NCBI RefSeq assembly: GCF_000482465.1 | Contig: NZ_KI519427.1 | Coordinates: 104,421-168,420 of the forward strand | Direction: 5' to 3' | Source of the DNA: Runella limosa DSM 17973 | Lineage (GTDB): Bacteria > Bacteroidota > Bacteroidia > Cytophagales > Spirosomataceae | DNA: 64,000 nucleotides | In this document: positions 53,777-63,180 of the stretch, in pieces | Position numbering within the stretch: position 1 is the stretch's first letter | How the letters are laid out: the number at the start of each line of letters is the position of its first letter | Notes under the pieces: generated by a model | What the model saw: the letters and a program-made list of their open reading frames with translations, nothing else | What the model was told of the DNA's origin: nothing | Database searches by the model: none | Translations under genes and position numbers: made by a program

Positions 53777-56700
53777 ATGGATAAAATCTACAACAAACCC
53801 CATTTCTGCTGGACGCTCATGAGGATTTCATTGACACAGCTGCTGATTGCAATCCTGTTTATGGGAGTATCTCATGCCCACGACGCAAGCGCTCAGGAAG
53901 CCCTAGAGCAAAAAGTAACCGTAAAGCTTGCCAATGAGGACTTAAAAACAGCCCTAGGCACACTTCAACGAGCTACCAACGTGCGCTTTATCTACAATCC
54001 GCGCGAAATTAAAGTATCTCAAAAAATCAATGTAGATGCCAAAAACGAAAAGCTGAAAGAAGTGCTTGAGCAAGTGCTCAACCCGCTTAAAATTGGCTAC
54101 GAAGTGAAAGGCAAGCAAATTGCTCTCTTCAAAAAAGAGGTGAGCCTGTTGCCCATTCCCCAGCAAACGCCTAGTTTATTGACGACTACCCAAGCGCTCG
54201 ATCAAGGTGTAACGGGAAAAATCACGGACGATAAGGGCGAAGTGCTTGTAGGCGTAAGTGTACAGGTGAAAGGCACAACGCGTGGCGCTACCACCGATGC
54301 CAACGGAGGCTATCGTTTGTCGGTGCCTGATGGGAAATCAGTGTTGGTTTTTTCTTACATTGGTTATATCAAACAAGAAATTGTAGTTGGTAATCAGAGC
54401 ATTATCAACGTCAAATTGTCGGCCGATGACAAGAGCTTAGAAGAGGTTGTCGTGGTAGGATACGGTGTACAGAAAAAAGTAAACATGACGGGTGCGGTTT
54501 CGACTATTGATTCAAAAGCGATTGAAAACCGCCCTTCGAGCAACTTGGCTACGGCCATGCAAGGAACGTCACCTGGGTTGATAATCCAACGTACTACAGG
54601 GCAGCCTGGTAGCGAAGGTGTCAGCATTCAGATTCGGGGAGCAACGACGGCCAACGGTAGCGTGGATCCATTGATGATTTTGGACGGGGTAGCGGTGCCC
54701 ATTTCTACCCTTCAAACCATGAACCCCAATGACGTTGAAAATATCAGTGTCTTGAAAGACGCCGCCGCCGCCGCTATCTATGGTGCACAAGCTGCGGGTG
54801 GGGTTATTTTGGTGACGACCAAAAAAGGGAAATCGGGCAAGGTAACGTTTGATTATCTTTCTCAGTTTGGAACCGATTGGTCGATTAACGTACCTAGTCG
54901 GATGTCTTTGTTGGAAGAAGCTGAGTTTTCTAACCTTGCCCGTAAAAACTCAGGCAGTGGCCCTGAGTACTCAGACTTTGATTTGGAGCAGATTCGCAAC
55001 AACGTTCCGTATGTTGTTAACCCTGCGGATACTTCTACTTACTTGTTTTACAACCAACAGCCGTTGACCAACCAGGTATTGAGAAAATACACCTCAATGC
55101 AAACCCACAACTTGACTGTGCGTGGTGGAACTGACAAGCTCAATTTTATGCTTTCAGGTGGTTTTTACGGTAAAAATGGGGTGTTTAAAGTAGGGCCTGA
55201 TAACAACGAACGTTACAACCTTCGCCTCAATTTAGGTGCAAAATTAACCGAAAAACTCTCGCTCGATGCACGGGTTGCTTATACAGGTGAGCGTACCAAA
55301 ACCCCCGCAGCCGATGTAAACGGAGGCGGTTTGTTGTACCAAATCTACCGTTTGCGTACTCGTACACCGTTTTTCACGCCTGAAGGTCGTTACAACGGAG
55401 CAGGGTCGGCAGCCACCGCTTATGCAACCATGGAATCAGGAGGTTACAATAACCTTTTCAAGAATTTCTTCGACGGAACATTTACTCTCCAGCACAGTGG
55501 TTTGGTCAAAGGCTTGAACCTCCGTGCCGTAGTTGGAACGCAGTACCGCCGTGGCGATCGAAACCGTTTCAACCGTACGGTGCCACTTTGGGGACGTTCA
55601 CGGATTTTGAGCTACCTCAACCAAGTAAACTCGTACGAAATTACCAACGAGTTGACCAAAAATACCAACATTCAGTTGTTAGCGAACTACGATTTCAAAA
55701 TCGGAGCTAAACATAATTTTGGCCTTTTTGCGGGTTATCAGTGGGAATCGTACCGCTACAGTCAAGTTTTCAACCGCGCTAGTAACTTAGTGAGTAACGA
55801 CCTGCCTACCCTCAACTTAGGCGACGAAAAAACGAAAGTCAACAGTCAGGGAATTGCTACGAACGCGTTTCAGTCTATTTTTGGACGTTTTAATTACAAC
55901 TACGCCGACAAGTACTTAGTAGAAGCCACCCTTCGCCAAGACGAAAGCTCGAAGTTGGCGCCAGGAAGCCGCGTGAAAGTCTTCCCATCGGCATCTTTGG
56001 GTTGGAACGTACACCGCGAGTCTTGGTTTGGAAATAGCCTCAACTTTATTTCTGAATTGAAACTCCGCGCCTCTTGGGGGCGTCTTGGTGGTGCGTTGGG
56101 TAATACCATTGGTAACTACGACTACCTCAACCAACTTTCGCAAGGCTCGGCTTTGGTGTTGGGTGATTCTCGGGCTACGTATATTTTCCAAAACGCGATT
56201 CCTTCGGCCAACCTCTCTTGGGAAACCATCGAAACAACCAACGGAGGGGTGGATTTGGGCTTTTTCCAAAACAAACTCCAAATCACGGGCGACTACTACG
56301 TAAAATACAACCGTAACATGCTTACGGCGCAGTTATTGCCTTCTACCATTGGTATCAACACCCCTCGTAAAAACAACGGTGAGCTCAAATCTTGGGGCTG
56401 GGAGCTAGAGGCGCGTTACCGTGGTACGGTTGGTAAAGAGTTTAATTACAATGTGTCGTTCAATTTGTCGGACAACAACAACAAACTCATTAGCTTCTCA
56501 GGCCGTAACATCGTCGGAATGGGAACCAACGGAACCATTGAAAATTACCCACTTAACTCTATTTGGGGATACCAATCTGCGGGTTATTTTCAAACAGCCG
56601 ACGAAGTAAAATCTTGGGCGTTTCAGGATAGCCGCGCGGGCGCTGGGGACGTCAAATACATCGACCAAAACGGAGATGGCCGCCTGACCGTTGGACGCGG

Positions 56701-57229
56701 CACGACCGAAGACTACGGCGATATGGTTTTGTTAGGAACGACTAATCCTCGCCTTTTGTACGGAGCTAACTTAGGCTTCCAATGGAAAGGATTGGACTTT
56801 TCGGCTTTCTTTCAAGGGGTAGGAAAACGTAGCTACCGCCCAGCCACAGAGTCTATTGCGCCTCTGTTGGTGACTTGGAAACAAGCCCTCGGTATTCACC
56901 GTGACTATTGGACACCAGAGAATCCTAATGCTATTTATCCTCGTCCGTTTATCGGAGCTACCCACAACTATTTGTCGTCGGATAAATGGGTCTTGAATGC
57001 ACGTTATACCCGCCTGAAAAACATTCAAGTAGGATACACATTGCCAAGCCGCTGGACGGAGCGCCTTAAAGTGTCACGCGCTCGTTTCTTCTTCTCGGGC
57101 CAAGACTTATTTACCATCTCTGGTTTAGGCGTTTTCCAAGGATACTACGATCCTGAAACCCGCGACAACGTTGAAAACGACTATCCTTTCTTTGCTACGG
57201 CTTCTGTGGGTTTAAACCTCTCGTTTTAA
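53777..57229 (+). CDS. SusC/RagA-family TonB-dependent outer-membrane transporter with STN domain
   Basis: 1150 residues. Signal peptide (to about 39), an STN (secretin/TonB N-terminal) domain (about 46-118) that contacts FecR, a carboxypeptidase-regulatory-like domain (about 144-222), the TonB-box region SLEEVVVVGYGVQ, plug (about 235-350, with ILDGVAVPISTLQTMNPNDV and AAIYGAQAAGGVILVTTKKG) and a 22-strand barrel ending in ASVGLNLSF. It imports oligosaccharides with the SusD lipoprotein encoded 45 bp downstream. The STN domain marks it as the transducer of the ECF/FecR pathway. Confidence 0.97.
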   Translation: MDKIYNKPHFCWTLMRISLTQLLIAILFMGVSHAHDASAQEALEQKVTVKLANEDLKTALGTLQRATNVRFIYNPREIKVSQKINVDAKNEKLKEVLEQVLNPLKIGYEVKGKQIALFKKEVSLLPIPQQTPSLLTTTQALDQGVTGKITDDKGEVLVGVSVQVKGTTRGATTDANGGYRLSVPDGKSVLVFSYIGYIKQEIVVGNQSIINVKLSADDKSLEEVVVVGYGVQKKVNMTGAVSTIDSKAIENRPSSNLATAMQGTSPGLIIQRTTGQPGSEGVSIQIRGATTANGSVDPLMILDGVAVPISTLQTMNPNDVENISVLKDAAAAAIYGAQAAGGVILVTTKKGKSGKVTFDYLSQFGTDWSINVPSRMSLLEEAEFSNLARKNSGSGPEYSDFDLEQIRNNVPYVVNPADTSTYLFYNQQPLTNQVLRKYTSMQTHNLTVRGGTDKLNFMLSGGFYGKNGVFKVGPDNNERYNLRLNLGAKLTEKLSLDARVAYTGERTKTPAADVNGGGLLYQIYRLRTRTPFFTPEGRYNGAGSAATAYATMESGGYNNLFKNFFDGTFTLQHSGLVKGLNLRAVVGTQYRRGDRNRFNRTVPLWGRSRILSYLNQVNSYEITNELTKNTNIQLLANYDFKIGAKHNFGLFAGYQWESYRYSQVFNRASNLVSNDLPTLNLGDEKTKVNSQGIATNAFQSIFGRFNYNYADKYLVEATLRQDESSKLAPGSRVKVFPSASLGWNVHRESWFGNSLNFISELKLRASWGRLGGALGNTIGNYDYLNQLSQGSALVLGDSRATYIFQNAIPSANLSWETIETTNGGVDLGFFQNKLQITGDYYVKYNRNMLTAQLLPSTIGINTPRKNNGELKSWGWELEARYRGTVGKEFNYNVSFNLSDNNNKLISFSGRNIVGMGTNGTIENYPLNSIWGYQSAGYFQTADEVKSWAFQDSRAGAGDVKYIDQNGDGRLTVGRGTTEDYGDMVLLGTTNPRLLYGANLGFQWKGLDFSAFFQGVGKRSYRPATESIAPLLVTWKQALGIHRDYWTPENPNAIYPRPFIGATHNYLSSDKWVLNARYTRLKNIQVGYTLPSRWTERLKVSRARFFFSGQDLFTISGLGVFQGYYDPETRDNVENDYPFFATASVGLNLSF

Positions 57230-57274
57230 GCATTGTACTTCAAACAAAGGTGGTATCTATTAAATTGAAACAAC

Positions 57275-58906
57275 ATGAACAAGACATATTCATTTCTTAC
57301 CAAAAAAGTAGCAATAGCGGCGGTATGCGGGCTGACCTTCCTCTCAGCCTGTGATGTAACCCGCCTTCCCGAAACGTCGATTAGTGACGAAACATTTTGG
57401 CGCTCCGAAGCCGACTTAAAAGCATCAGCCAACTACTTATACACATTTTTGCCTGCGTTTAACAACGAAGACAACTGGTCGGACGATGCTACGGGACTGA
57501 CCGTGAGCGGCATTAGCGATGGTACACGTTTAGCACCTGCTACCGATGGGAACTACAGCACCCCTTATCGGTTGATTCGGGCGGCCAACAATATCGTCGA
57601 AAAAGCACCACGTGCGAGCTTGGCGGCGGCCATCCAAGACCGCTACGTGGGCGAAGCGCGCTTCTTCCGTGCGATGGGGTATTTTGATTTGCTTCGGAAA
57701 TACGGAAGTGTTCCCTTGGTTCTGAAGACATTGACCGACGAGTCGGCGGAGTTGAAAGAACCTGCTGCTACCCGCGACCAAATCATCGAGCAAATTTACC
57801 AAGACTTGGATTTTGCCGCTGCTAAACTTCCTACTCCTACCGTCTTAGGAACGGCCGATTATGGTCGCATTTCCAATACAGGCGCGTTGGCATTCAAAGC
57901 ACGCGTAGCTTTGTTTGAAGGAACCCGTGCCAAATTTCACAAGTACGGCGACCCCAACAAACACCTGACGCTGGCGTACAACGCCGCTAAAGCGGTGATT
58001 GACAGCAAGCAGCACGATTTATACACGGGCGGTTATTTTAACTTATTTCAGTATGCAGGTGAAGGTCGTGCCAACCGCGAAAATATCATTGTAAGACAAT
58101 ACGGGGTATCACAGACCGACCGCGTGGTGACGCATACGTATTTTCGTGGAACGGTAGAAAACGGCAACTTGAACCCGACCAAAAGCCTTATTGATTCGTA
58201 TTTGATGAAGGATGGCTTGCCAACGTCGAAATCGCCGCTTTATACGGCTCCTACCACGACGGTAGAGGTCTATCAAAACCGTGATACGCGCATGAGCGAT
58301 ACCTACATGAAGCGCGGTGACTCGTGGATTGCGACGTTTCCTGTGTTCAACGTGCCCAGTTTGGTATTTGCCAAAACAGGGTTTACGTTCCGCAAATATT
58401 CGGACATCAATGACTGGAACAACCAGGCATCGACGATGGACTACATGATTTTGCGCTACGCCGAAGTGTTGTTGATTTATGCCGAAGCTCGCTTTGAATT
58501 GGACGAAAAAATCAGCGATGCAGATTTGGAGTTGACCCTCAACCGCACGCGTGCCCGTGGTGGATTGCCTAAATTGACCAATGAGTTTGTGACAAAAAAT
58601 GGCTTGAACATGCGTGATGAAATCCGTCGCGAGCGTCGTGTGGAATTGGCGCAAGAAAGTCACCGTTATTGGGATTTAAACCGTTGGAAAATGGCAGAAA
58701 CTGAAATGCCAAAACCAATTCTAGGAAATTATTTCTTCAAAACGGAGTTTGGAACAACTGTTCAGGTCAACTTAACCCCTGACAATTATATCCAAGTACA
58801 AGCGGCAAGTTTCCGTAAGTTTGATCCTGCAAAAGATTATTTATGGCCAATGCCAATCAACGAGTTAGCCCTTAATCCATCCCTCAAACAAAATCCAGGA
58901 TGGTAG
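57275..58906 (+). CDS. RagB/SusD-family surface glycan-binding lipoprotein
   Basis: 543 residues. Lipoprotein signal with lipobox LTFLSAC (Cys about 27), then DVTRLPETSISDETFWRSEADL, helical TPR-like core (EARFFRAMGYFDLLRKYGSVPLV), FKARVALFEGTRAKFH, RYAEVLLIYAEARFEL and the usual ERRVELAQESHRYWDLNRWK end segment. It covers the SusC barrel as a lid and binds the oligosaccharide. Operon partner of the SusC gene. Confidence 0.96.
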   Translation: MNKTYSFLTKKVAIAAVCGLTFLSACDVTRLPETSISDETFWRSEADLKASANYLYTFLPAFNNEDNWSDDATGLTVSGISDGTRLAPATDGNYSTPYRLIRAANNIVEKAPRASLAAAIQDRYVGEARFFRAMGYFDLLRKYGSVPLVLKTLTDESAELKEPAATRDQIIEQIYQDLDFAAAKLPTPTVLGTADYGRISNTGALAFKARVALFEGTRAKFHKYGDPNKHLTLAYNAAKAVIDSKQHDLYTGGYFNLFQYAGEGRANRENIIVRQYGVSQTDRVVTHTYFRGTVENGNLNPTKSLIDSYLMKDGLPTSKSPLYTAPTTTVEVYQNRDTRMSDTYMKRGDSWIATFPVFNVPSLVFAKTGFTFRKYSDINDWNNQASTMDYMILRYAEVLLIYAEARFELDEKISDADLELTLNRTRARGGLPKLTNEFVTKNGLNMRDEIRRERRVELAQESHRYWDLNRWKMAETEMPKPILGNYFFKTEFGTTVQVNLTPDNYIQVQAASFRKFDPAKDYLWPMPINELALNPSLKQNPGW

Positions 58907-58916
58907 GCAGATACGT

Positions 58917-58970
58917 GAATCGGGTTGCTCACAACCCGATTCTCTGTGTGGAGGGTTGCTTACAATCCGA
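58917..58970. repeat. CTCA-loop hairpin plus a decayed copy
   Basis: GAATCGGGTTG (58917-58927), loop CTCA, CAACCCGATTC (58932-58942), 11-bp perfect stem. A second, imperfect copy (GAGGGTTG-CTTA-CAATCC, 58951-58968) follows. Located just after the susD stop. Confidence 0.82.
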
Positions 58971-58994
58971 CTAATACGCATAATTTGTTTGTAA

Positions 58995-59031
58995 AGCCCT
59001 CTCAGCAAACGATGTTGGGAGGGCTTTTTTG
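58995..59031 (+). terminator. Terminator of the susCD operon
   Basis: AGCCCTCTCA (58995-59004) pairs with TGGGAGGGCT (59016-59025, one G-T pair), followed by a T-run. Confidence 0.88.
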
Positions 59032-59129
59032 TGCTGTTTTTTAAAAAATTATCAGATAACTCAGTTAGGAAATTACTTGCTTCTTCTTGAAGTAATGACA
59101 AAGTTCTTTTTCACCTTTTGTACATCCTT

Positions 59130-60005
59130 ATGAAATCCATCTTTTCCTCCGCACGCTTGGTTGCTTACCTATTGTTGATTCCAGTGGTTGCCCACTTCTC
59201 TTTTACCGCGCCAACGGCTAAAGAAAAAGAAGATTGGATTAATCTTTTTAACGGTAAAAATATTAAAAATTGGACGGTAAAAATCCACCACCACGAAACA
59301 GGCGACAACTTTGGCGATACCTTTCGGGTAGAAGATGGAATCATCAAAGTGCGCTACGACAAGTACGATAAATTCAACGAACGTTATGGGCATTTGTACT
59401 TCAATACGCCTTATTCGTATTATCATTTGTCGATGGAGTATCGTTTTACGGGCATTTGGCGCGAAGACGCTCCCGATTATACGAAGCTCAACAGCGGGAT
59501 AATGTTTCATTCACAAGATCCTAAAACCATGCCCAAAGAGCAAGATTGGCCGATTTCGGTGGAAATGCAGTTTTTGGCTGGCCTCGGCGACGGGAAACCG
59601 CGTCCCACGGGCAACATGTGTTCGCCTGGCACGGACGTTATTTTTAAAGGGGTAAAAGACCCACGCCACTGTATCAACTCCACCTCCAAAACGTACCCAA
59701 AAGAAGAATGGGTAAAAGCCGATTTGATTGTGTTGGGCGATTCGTTGGTACAACATTTTATCAACGGCGAAAAAGTGCTGGAATACGAAAAACCGCAGAT
59801 AGGCGGAGGAGTAGCCAACCGTTTTGACCCCGCCCAAAAAATTGACGGAAAACTGCTCAAAGAAGGCTTCATTGCCCTACAAAGCGAAGGACAAGAAATT
59901 GATTTTAGGAACATCAAACTGCTCAATTTGGAAGGTTGCAAAGACCCAAAATCAAAAGCATTTCGCAGCTATTTTGTCAAAAATAACCCTGCAAAATGCC
60001 GTTAA
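59130..60005 (+). CDS. DUF1080 protein, 3-keto-disaccharide hydrolase-like
   Basis: 291 residues from the ATG at 59130 (a TTG at 59118 is in frame). Signal peptide to about 29. The concanavalin-like DUF1080 beta-jellyroll is seen in WINLFNGKNIKNWTVKI, FRVEDGIIKVRYDKYD, LSMEYRFTG, NSGIMFHSQDP, WPISVEMQFLAG and EGFIALQSEGQEIDFRNIKL. Recent work on Bacteroides assigns members to cleavage of 3-keto-glycosides. Together with the GMC dehydrogenase 12 kb away it suggests oxidation-elimination of glycosidic bonds. Periplasmic. Confidence 0.9.
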   Translation: MKSIFSSARLVAYLLLIPVVAHFSFTAPTAKEKEDWINLFNGKNIKNWTVKIHHHETGDNFGDTFRVEDGIIKVRYDKYDKFNERYGHLYFNTPYSYYHLSMEYRFTGIWREDAPDYTKLNSGIMFHSQDPKTMPKEQDWPISVEMQFLAGLGDGKPRPTGNMCSPGTDVIFKGVKDPRHCINSTSKTYPKEEWVKADLIVLGDSLVQHFINGEKVLEYEKPQIGGGVANRFDPAQKIDGKLLKEGFIALQSEGQEIDFRNIKLLNLEGCKDPKSKAFRSYFVKNNPAKCR

Positions 60006-60017
60006 TTCCCTTTTCGT

Positions 60018-60797
60018 ATGAAGCGCCTTTGTATTTTCTTTGGCTTAATGAGTCTTTCTTGGGTGGTGTTGGCGCAACAGTCGCCCAACCCAGGATTGCT
60101 GTATAGGTATATTTCAATCACCCAAGGAGGCAGCAATCCCGACGCAAATCGGGTGGAATTGCGCTCCGATATAGATACCAGTTGGGCACGGTGGAAAGAG
60201 CGTGGGTATAGCTTTGGCTTCAACCCTTCCCTGACTCCCATGTACACCACCGTGAACGGCATTCTTTCCACGCCCTACATGATTCAAGTGCGTGGAAATG
60301 CCGAAGAACGAAACAAAAAACGCTGGGGCTATCATGTCTTTGAGGGTTATGCGAAAGATGATAAGTCGCGGATAACGATGCTGGTCAATAAGCACATCGA
60401 GGAAGAACGCCCTGTGGCGGAGTTGTATTACTACGGAACGGCCTACAATCATTCCGAACAAGCTTACAATTGGTTTAAAATTGGCTCGGATGTTCGGCAA
60501 CATTCGTTCCTGTTTGGCCGCGATAAAGCCATTTTTTACGGTTCTCTTCGCCTGACCAACGCATTTACCCTAGGCAATATCGGCAAAGAAGATATACTGA
60601 CGGAGAAACCACAGGGTGACGACGAAAACGTGTATCAGGCGGATGCTAAATACGTAAATTTCAAAGAGTTGAAAGGCAGTGGCGATGGCACAATGTTTTA
60701 TGACAAAGACAACAAAATTGTAGTAATAAAAATCGACGGCAAATGGATGCAACTCAAAGTGGAGCCTTTGCCCTCGGGAGTCGAGTACAAGTTTTAG
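60018..60797 (+). CDS. Unknown secreted protein of the carbohydrate locus
   Basis: 259 residues with a signal peptide (to about 20, VVLAQ). I do not recognise a family. The body is beta-rich with several aromatic residues (YRYISITQGG, GYSFGFNPSLTPMYTTVNG, FKIGSDVRQHSFLFGRDKAIFYG) and no Cys in the mature part. It starts 12 bp after the DUF1080 gene, so a joint role on the same substrate is likely. A carbohydrate-binding or lyase-like fold would fit; nothing proves it. Confidence 0.75.
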   Translation: MKRLCIFFGLMSLSWVVLAQQSPNPGLLYRYISITQGGSNPDANRVELRSDIDTSWARWKERGYSFGFNPSLTPMYTTVNGILSTPYMIQVRGNAEERNKKRWGYHVFEGYAKDDKSRITMLVNKHIEEERPVAELYYYGTAYNHSEQAYNWFKIGSDVRQHSFLFGRDKAIFYGSLRLTNAFTLGNIGKEDILTEKPQGDDENVYQADAKYVNFKELKGSGDGTMFYDKDNKIVVIKIDGKWMQLKVEPLPSGVEYKF

Positions 60798-60846
60798 TGT
60801 TAAGATAGAAAGCTAAAATTCCTTAATTTACCCCATACTAACCTTT

Positions 60847-62373
60847 ATGAAATTGCTCGTTTCTTTCTTTGTGTGTTACCTGCTCGTGTTTACAGGGTGG
60901 GCGCAGCGCTTGCAGCGCTACCAACACGAAACCTTTGCCCAAATCGACTCCGTCATCAATGTTGGCTACGGCGAGGCGCTTAACATCAAGGGTGAAAAAG
61001 AAAAACTGCTGCTGGACGTCTATAGCCCGCACGGTGATACGCTGCGCAAACGCCCGCTCGTGGTGTTTGTACACGGAGGAGGTTTTACGGGAGGAGACAA
61101 AAAAGTAGGCTATCCGTTGCTGTTTAGCTACGGACTCGCACGGCGCGGGTACGTGTGTGGTTCCATCAATTATCGTTTGGGCGTAGAAGAACCCAAAAGC
61201 GAAAAAAGCTACTTTGAAGCCATGTACCGAGCCGTGCAAGATACCAAAGCAGCCATTCGTTTTTTTAGAAAAAATGCGGCACAGTATGGAATCGATACCA
61301 CTCAAATCTACCTCATGGGCGGTTCGGCGGGGGCAATGACCGCCCTGCACGCGGCGTATTTGGATGAGAAAGAAGTACCTGCCTACGTTAACACCGAACG
61401 TTGGGGAATGTTGGAAGGCAACAGCGGCAATGCAGGCTATTCTTCAAAAGTAAAAGCCATCATCAATTGCTGGGGGGCGATGATTGATTACCGCTGGATT
61501 CAAAAAGGCGACATTCCAAATTTCAACGTTCACGGTGTGGCCGATAAACTCGTACCGAGCGATTCTTCTTTGTCGTACAATGGCTTCAAGTACGGGAGCC
61601 AAGTCGTTTTTGAGCATTCGTTGGCGTTGGGGATTCCGACGGGTATTCGTCTCTACGAAAACACAGGCCATACCCTCGATAACGATAAAACCAAACAAAC
61701 CCAAGCGCTAGAAGAAGCGGGGTATTGGTTGGCTTCTCAGCTCAAAGGAAAATTGAACGTCACGCGTTTTGAGAAAGAAATCTTAGCGTTTGAAGAAGCC
61801 GACAAAACCGAAGCCTACAGCAAAAATGCCATTTTGGTAACGGGCAGTTCGTTTGTCCGTTTGTGGAAAAATATCAAGCAAGACCTTGCCCCGCACGAAA
61901 TCATTCACCGTGGCTTTGGAGGCTCGACCGTGGCCGAAATGGCCTACTATATCCCTCAGATTTTGGGCAAACATCAACCCAAAGCCGTGGTAATCTACAC
62001 GGGGAGCAACGACATCGCCGACTCACCGCTCGACAAAACACCCTTGCAAATCCTCGAAACCTACAAAGTGGTAGTCAAAAACATACGGGCGAAGCTACCC
62101 AACGCCGCGATTTACTGGATTGCCATTTCGCCCAACGAACGCCGCTGGGCGGTGCAAGACAAAATCTTGGAAGCCAATGCCTTGTTTAAAAAATATTGCG
62201 AATCGACCCCAAATCTGCACTACATCGAAACCATGCCGCAGTTGTTGGGGAAAGATGGCAAATACCAACCCGAATTGTACATTGGCGACAAGCTTCATTT
62301 CAACGAGAAAGGGTACGAGATTTGGAAAAACGTGATTGGGGGCGTACTAAATCGTGATTTTGGCAAAAAGTAA
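60847..62373 (+). CDS. Two-domain secreted esterase: alpha/beta hydrolase fused to an SGNH hydrolase
   Basis: 508 residues. Signal peptide to about 19. The first domain (about 40-305) is a carboxylesterase-like alpha/beta hydrolase: HGGGF (76-80), GGSAGA (S160), D233, H275. The second (about 325-505) is a GDSL/SGNH esterase: TGSSFVRLW (S335, with GSS replacing GDS), GFGGST (Gly block II), GSNDI (N388) and DKLHF (D481, H484). Both active sites look complete. Such double enzymes remove acetyl or feruloyl groups from complex glycans. It overlaps the next gene by one base. Confidence 0.92.
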   Translation: MKLLVSFFVCYLLVFTGWAQRLQRYQHETFAQIDSVINVGYGEALNIKGEKEKLLLDVYSPHGDTLRKRPLVVFVHGGGFTGGDKKVGYPLLFSYGLARRGYVCGSINYRLGVEEPKSEKSYFEAMYRAVQDTKAAIRFFRKNAAQYGIDTTQIYLMGGSAGAMTALHAAYLDEKEVPAYVNTERWGMLEGNSGNAGYSSKVKAIINCWGAMIDYRWIQKGDIPNFNVHGVADKLVPSDSSLSYNGFKYGSQVVFEHSLALGIPTGIRLYENTGHTLDNDKTKQTQALEEAGYWLASQLKGKLNVTRFEKEILAFEEADKTEAYSKNAILVTGSSFVRLWKNIKQDLAPHEIIHRGFGGSTVAEMAYYIPQILGKHQPKAVVIYTGSNDIADSPLDKTPLQILETYKVVVKNIRAKLPNAAIYWIAISPNERRWAVQDKILEANALFKKYCESTPNLHYIETMPQLLGKDGKYQPELYIGDKLHFNEKGYEIWKNVIGGVLNRDFGKK

Positions 62374-63161
62374 TGAATGACTTTAACACCGCTTGGCGAA
62401 AAACGGCCTCCACGATTTACCAAAAGCCCAACGACTCGAAAATTTTTGGTTCGGTAGAAGTGGATATTACTGACTTAGAAAAATACATTCAGCAGCGGCG
62501 CAAAGCAGGCGTTAAGATAACGCTTACGCATTTTTTTCTGTTGGCAACCGCCCGCGCCCTTCGCGATGAAGTACCCGAATTTAACACCTACGTCAAGCGC
62601 GGGACCATCGTACCTTTTCCGAGCATCGACGCCACGGTAAGTGTGTTGATGGCCAACGGGGAAATGGGTTCGGTAAAAATGCAACACATTGATAATTACA
62701 CCTTAACGACCTTGGCCGACGCCCTGCGCCAAGCCATCCAAAACGCCCAAAAAGGCGATGAAAAGTCTAAAAAACAGAAAGAAACCCTTGCGCACATTCC
62801 TTGGCCCTTCCGTGACTACGTGTATCGCCTCATTCGGTACTTGACGGTGCGGCTGGGGCTAACGATTCCGTGGCTAGGCATCTCGGCCAACAGTTTTGGG
62901 GCGTTTTTTTTGTCCAATATCGGCAGCATTGGCCTTGACATGGGCTACCCCGCCCTGTTTCCCTCGGCCAATGTCTCGTTTGTGTTGATTTTGGGGGGCG
63001 TTTCCCAAAAACCGTGGGTCGTAGGGGGGCAAGTCGTACCGCGCACGATACTTTCGTTGGGGGCAGCCCTCGACCACCGCGTGGTGGACGCCTCGCACGG
63101 CGGAAAACTATTCAAATACCTCAAAAAAGTCATCGCCCAACCTCACCTCCTCGAAACCTAA
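62373..63161 (+). CDS. Stand-alone E2/CAT-like acyltransferase (2-oxoacid dehydrogenase E2 catalytic domain)
   Basis: 262 residues, cytoplasmic, with a TAATG overlap with the esterase gene. The fold is the E2 catalytic (chloramphenicol-acetyltransferase-like) domain, without lipoyl or peripheral-subunit-binding domains. SANSFGAFFLSNIGSIGLDMG and GAALDHRVVDASHGGKLFKYL show the family motif DHRxxDG as DHRVVDA, so His is kept and Gly replaced. It may acylate a small molecule with acyl-CoA, perhaps reusing acyl groups released by the esterase; that link is inference. Confidence 0.87.
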   Translation: MNDFNTAWRKTASTIYQKPNDSKIFGSVEVDITDLEKYIQQRRKAGVKITLTHFFLLATARALRDEVPEFNTYVKRGTIVPFPSIDATVSVLMANGEMGSVKMQHIDNYTLTTLADALRQAIQNAQKGDEKSKKQKETLAHIPWPFRDYVYRLIRYLTVRLGLTIPWLGISANSFGAFFLSNIGSIGLDMGYPALFPSANVSFVLILGGVSQKPWVVGGQVVPRTILSLGAALDHRVVDASHGGKLFKYLKKVIAQPHLLET

Positions 63162-63180
63162 CCACCTCAACAAACCCTTT

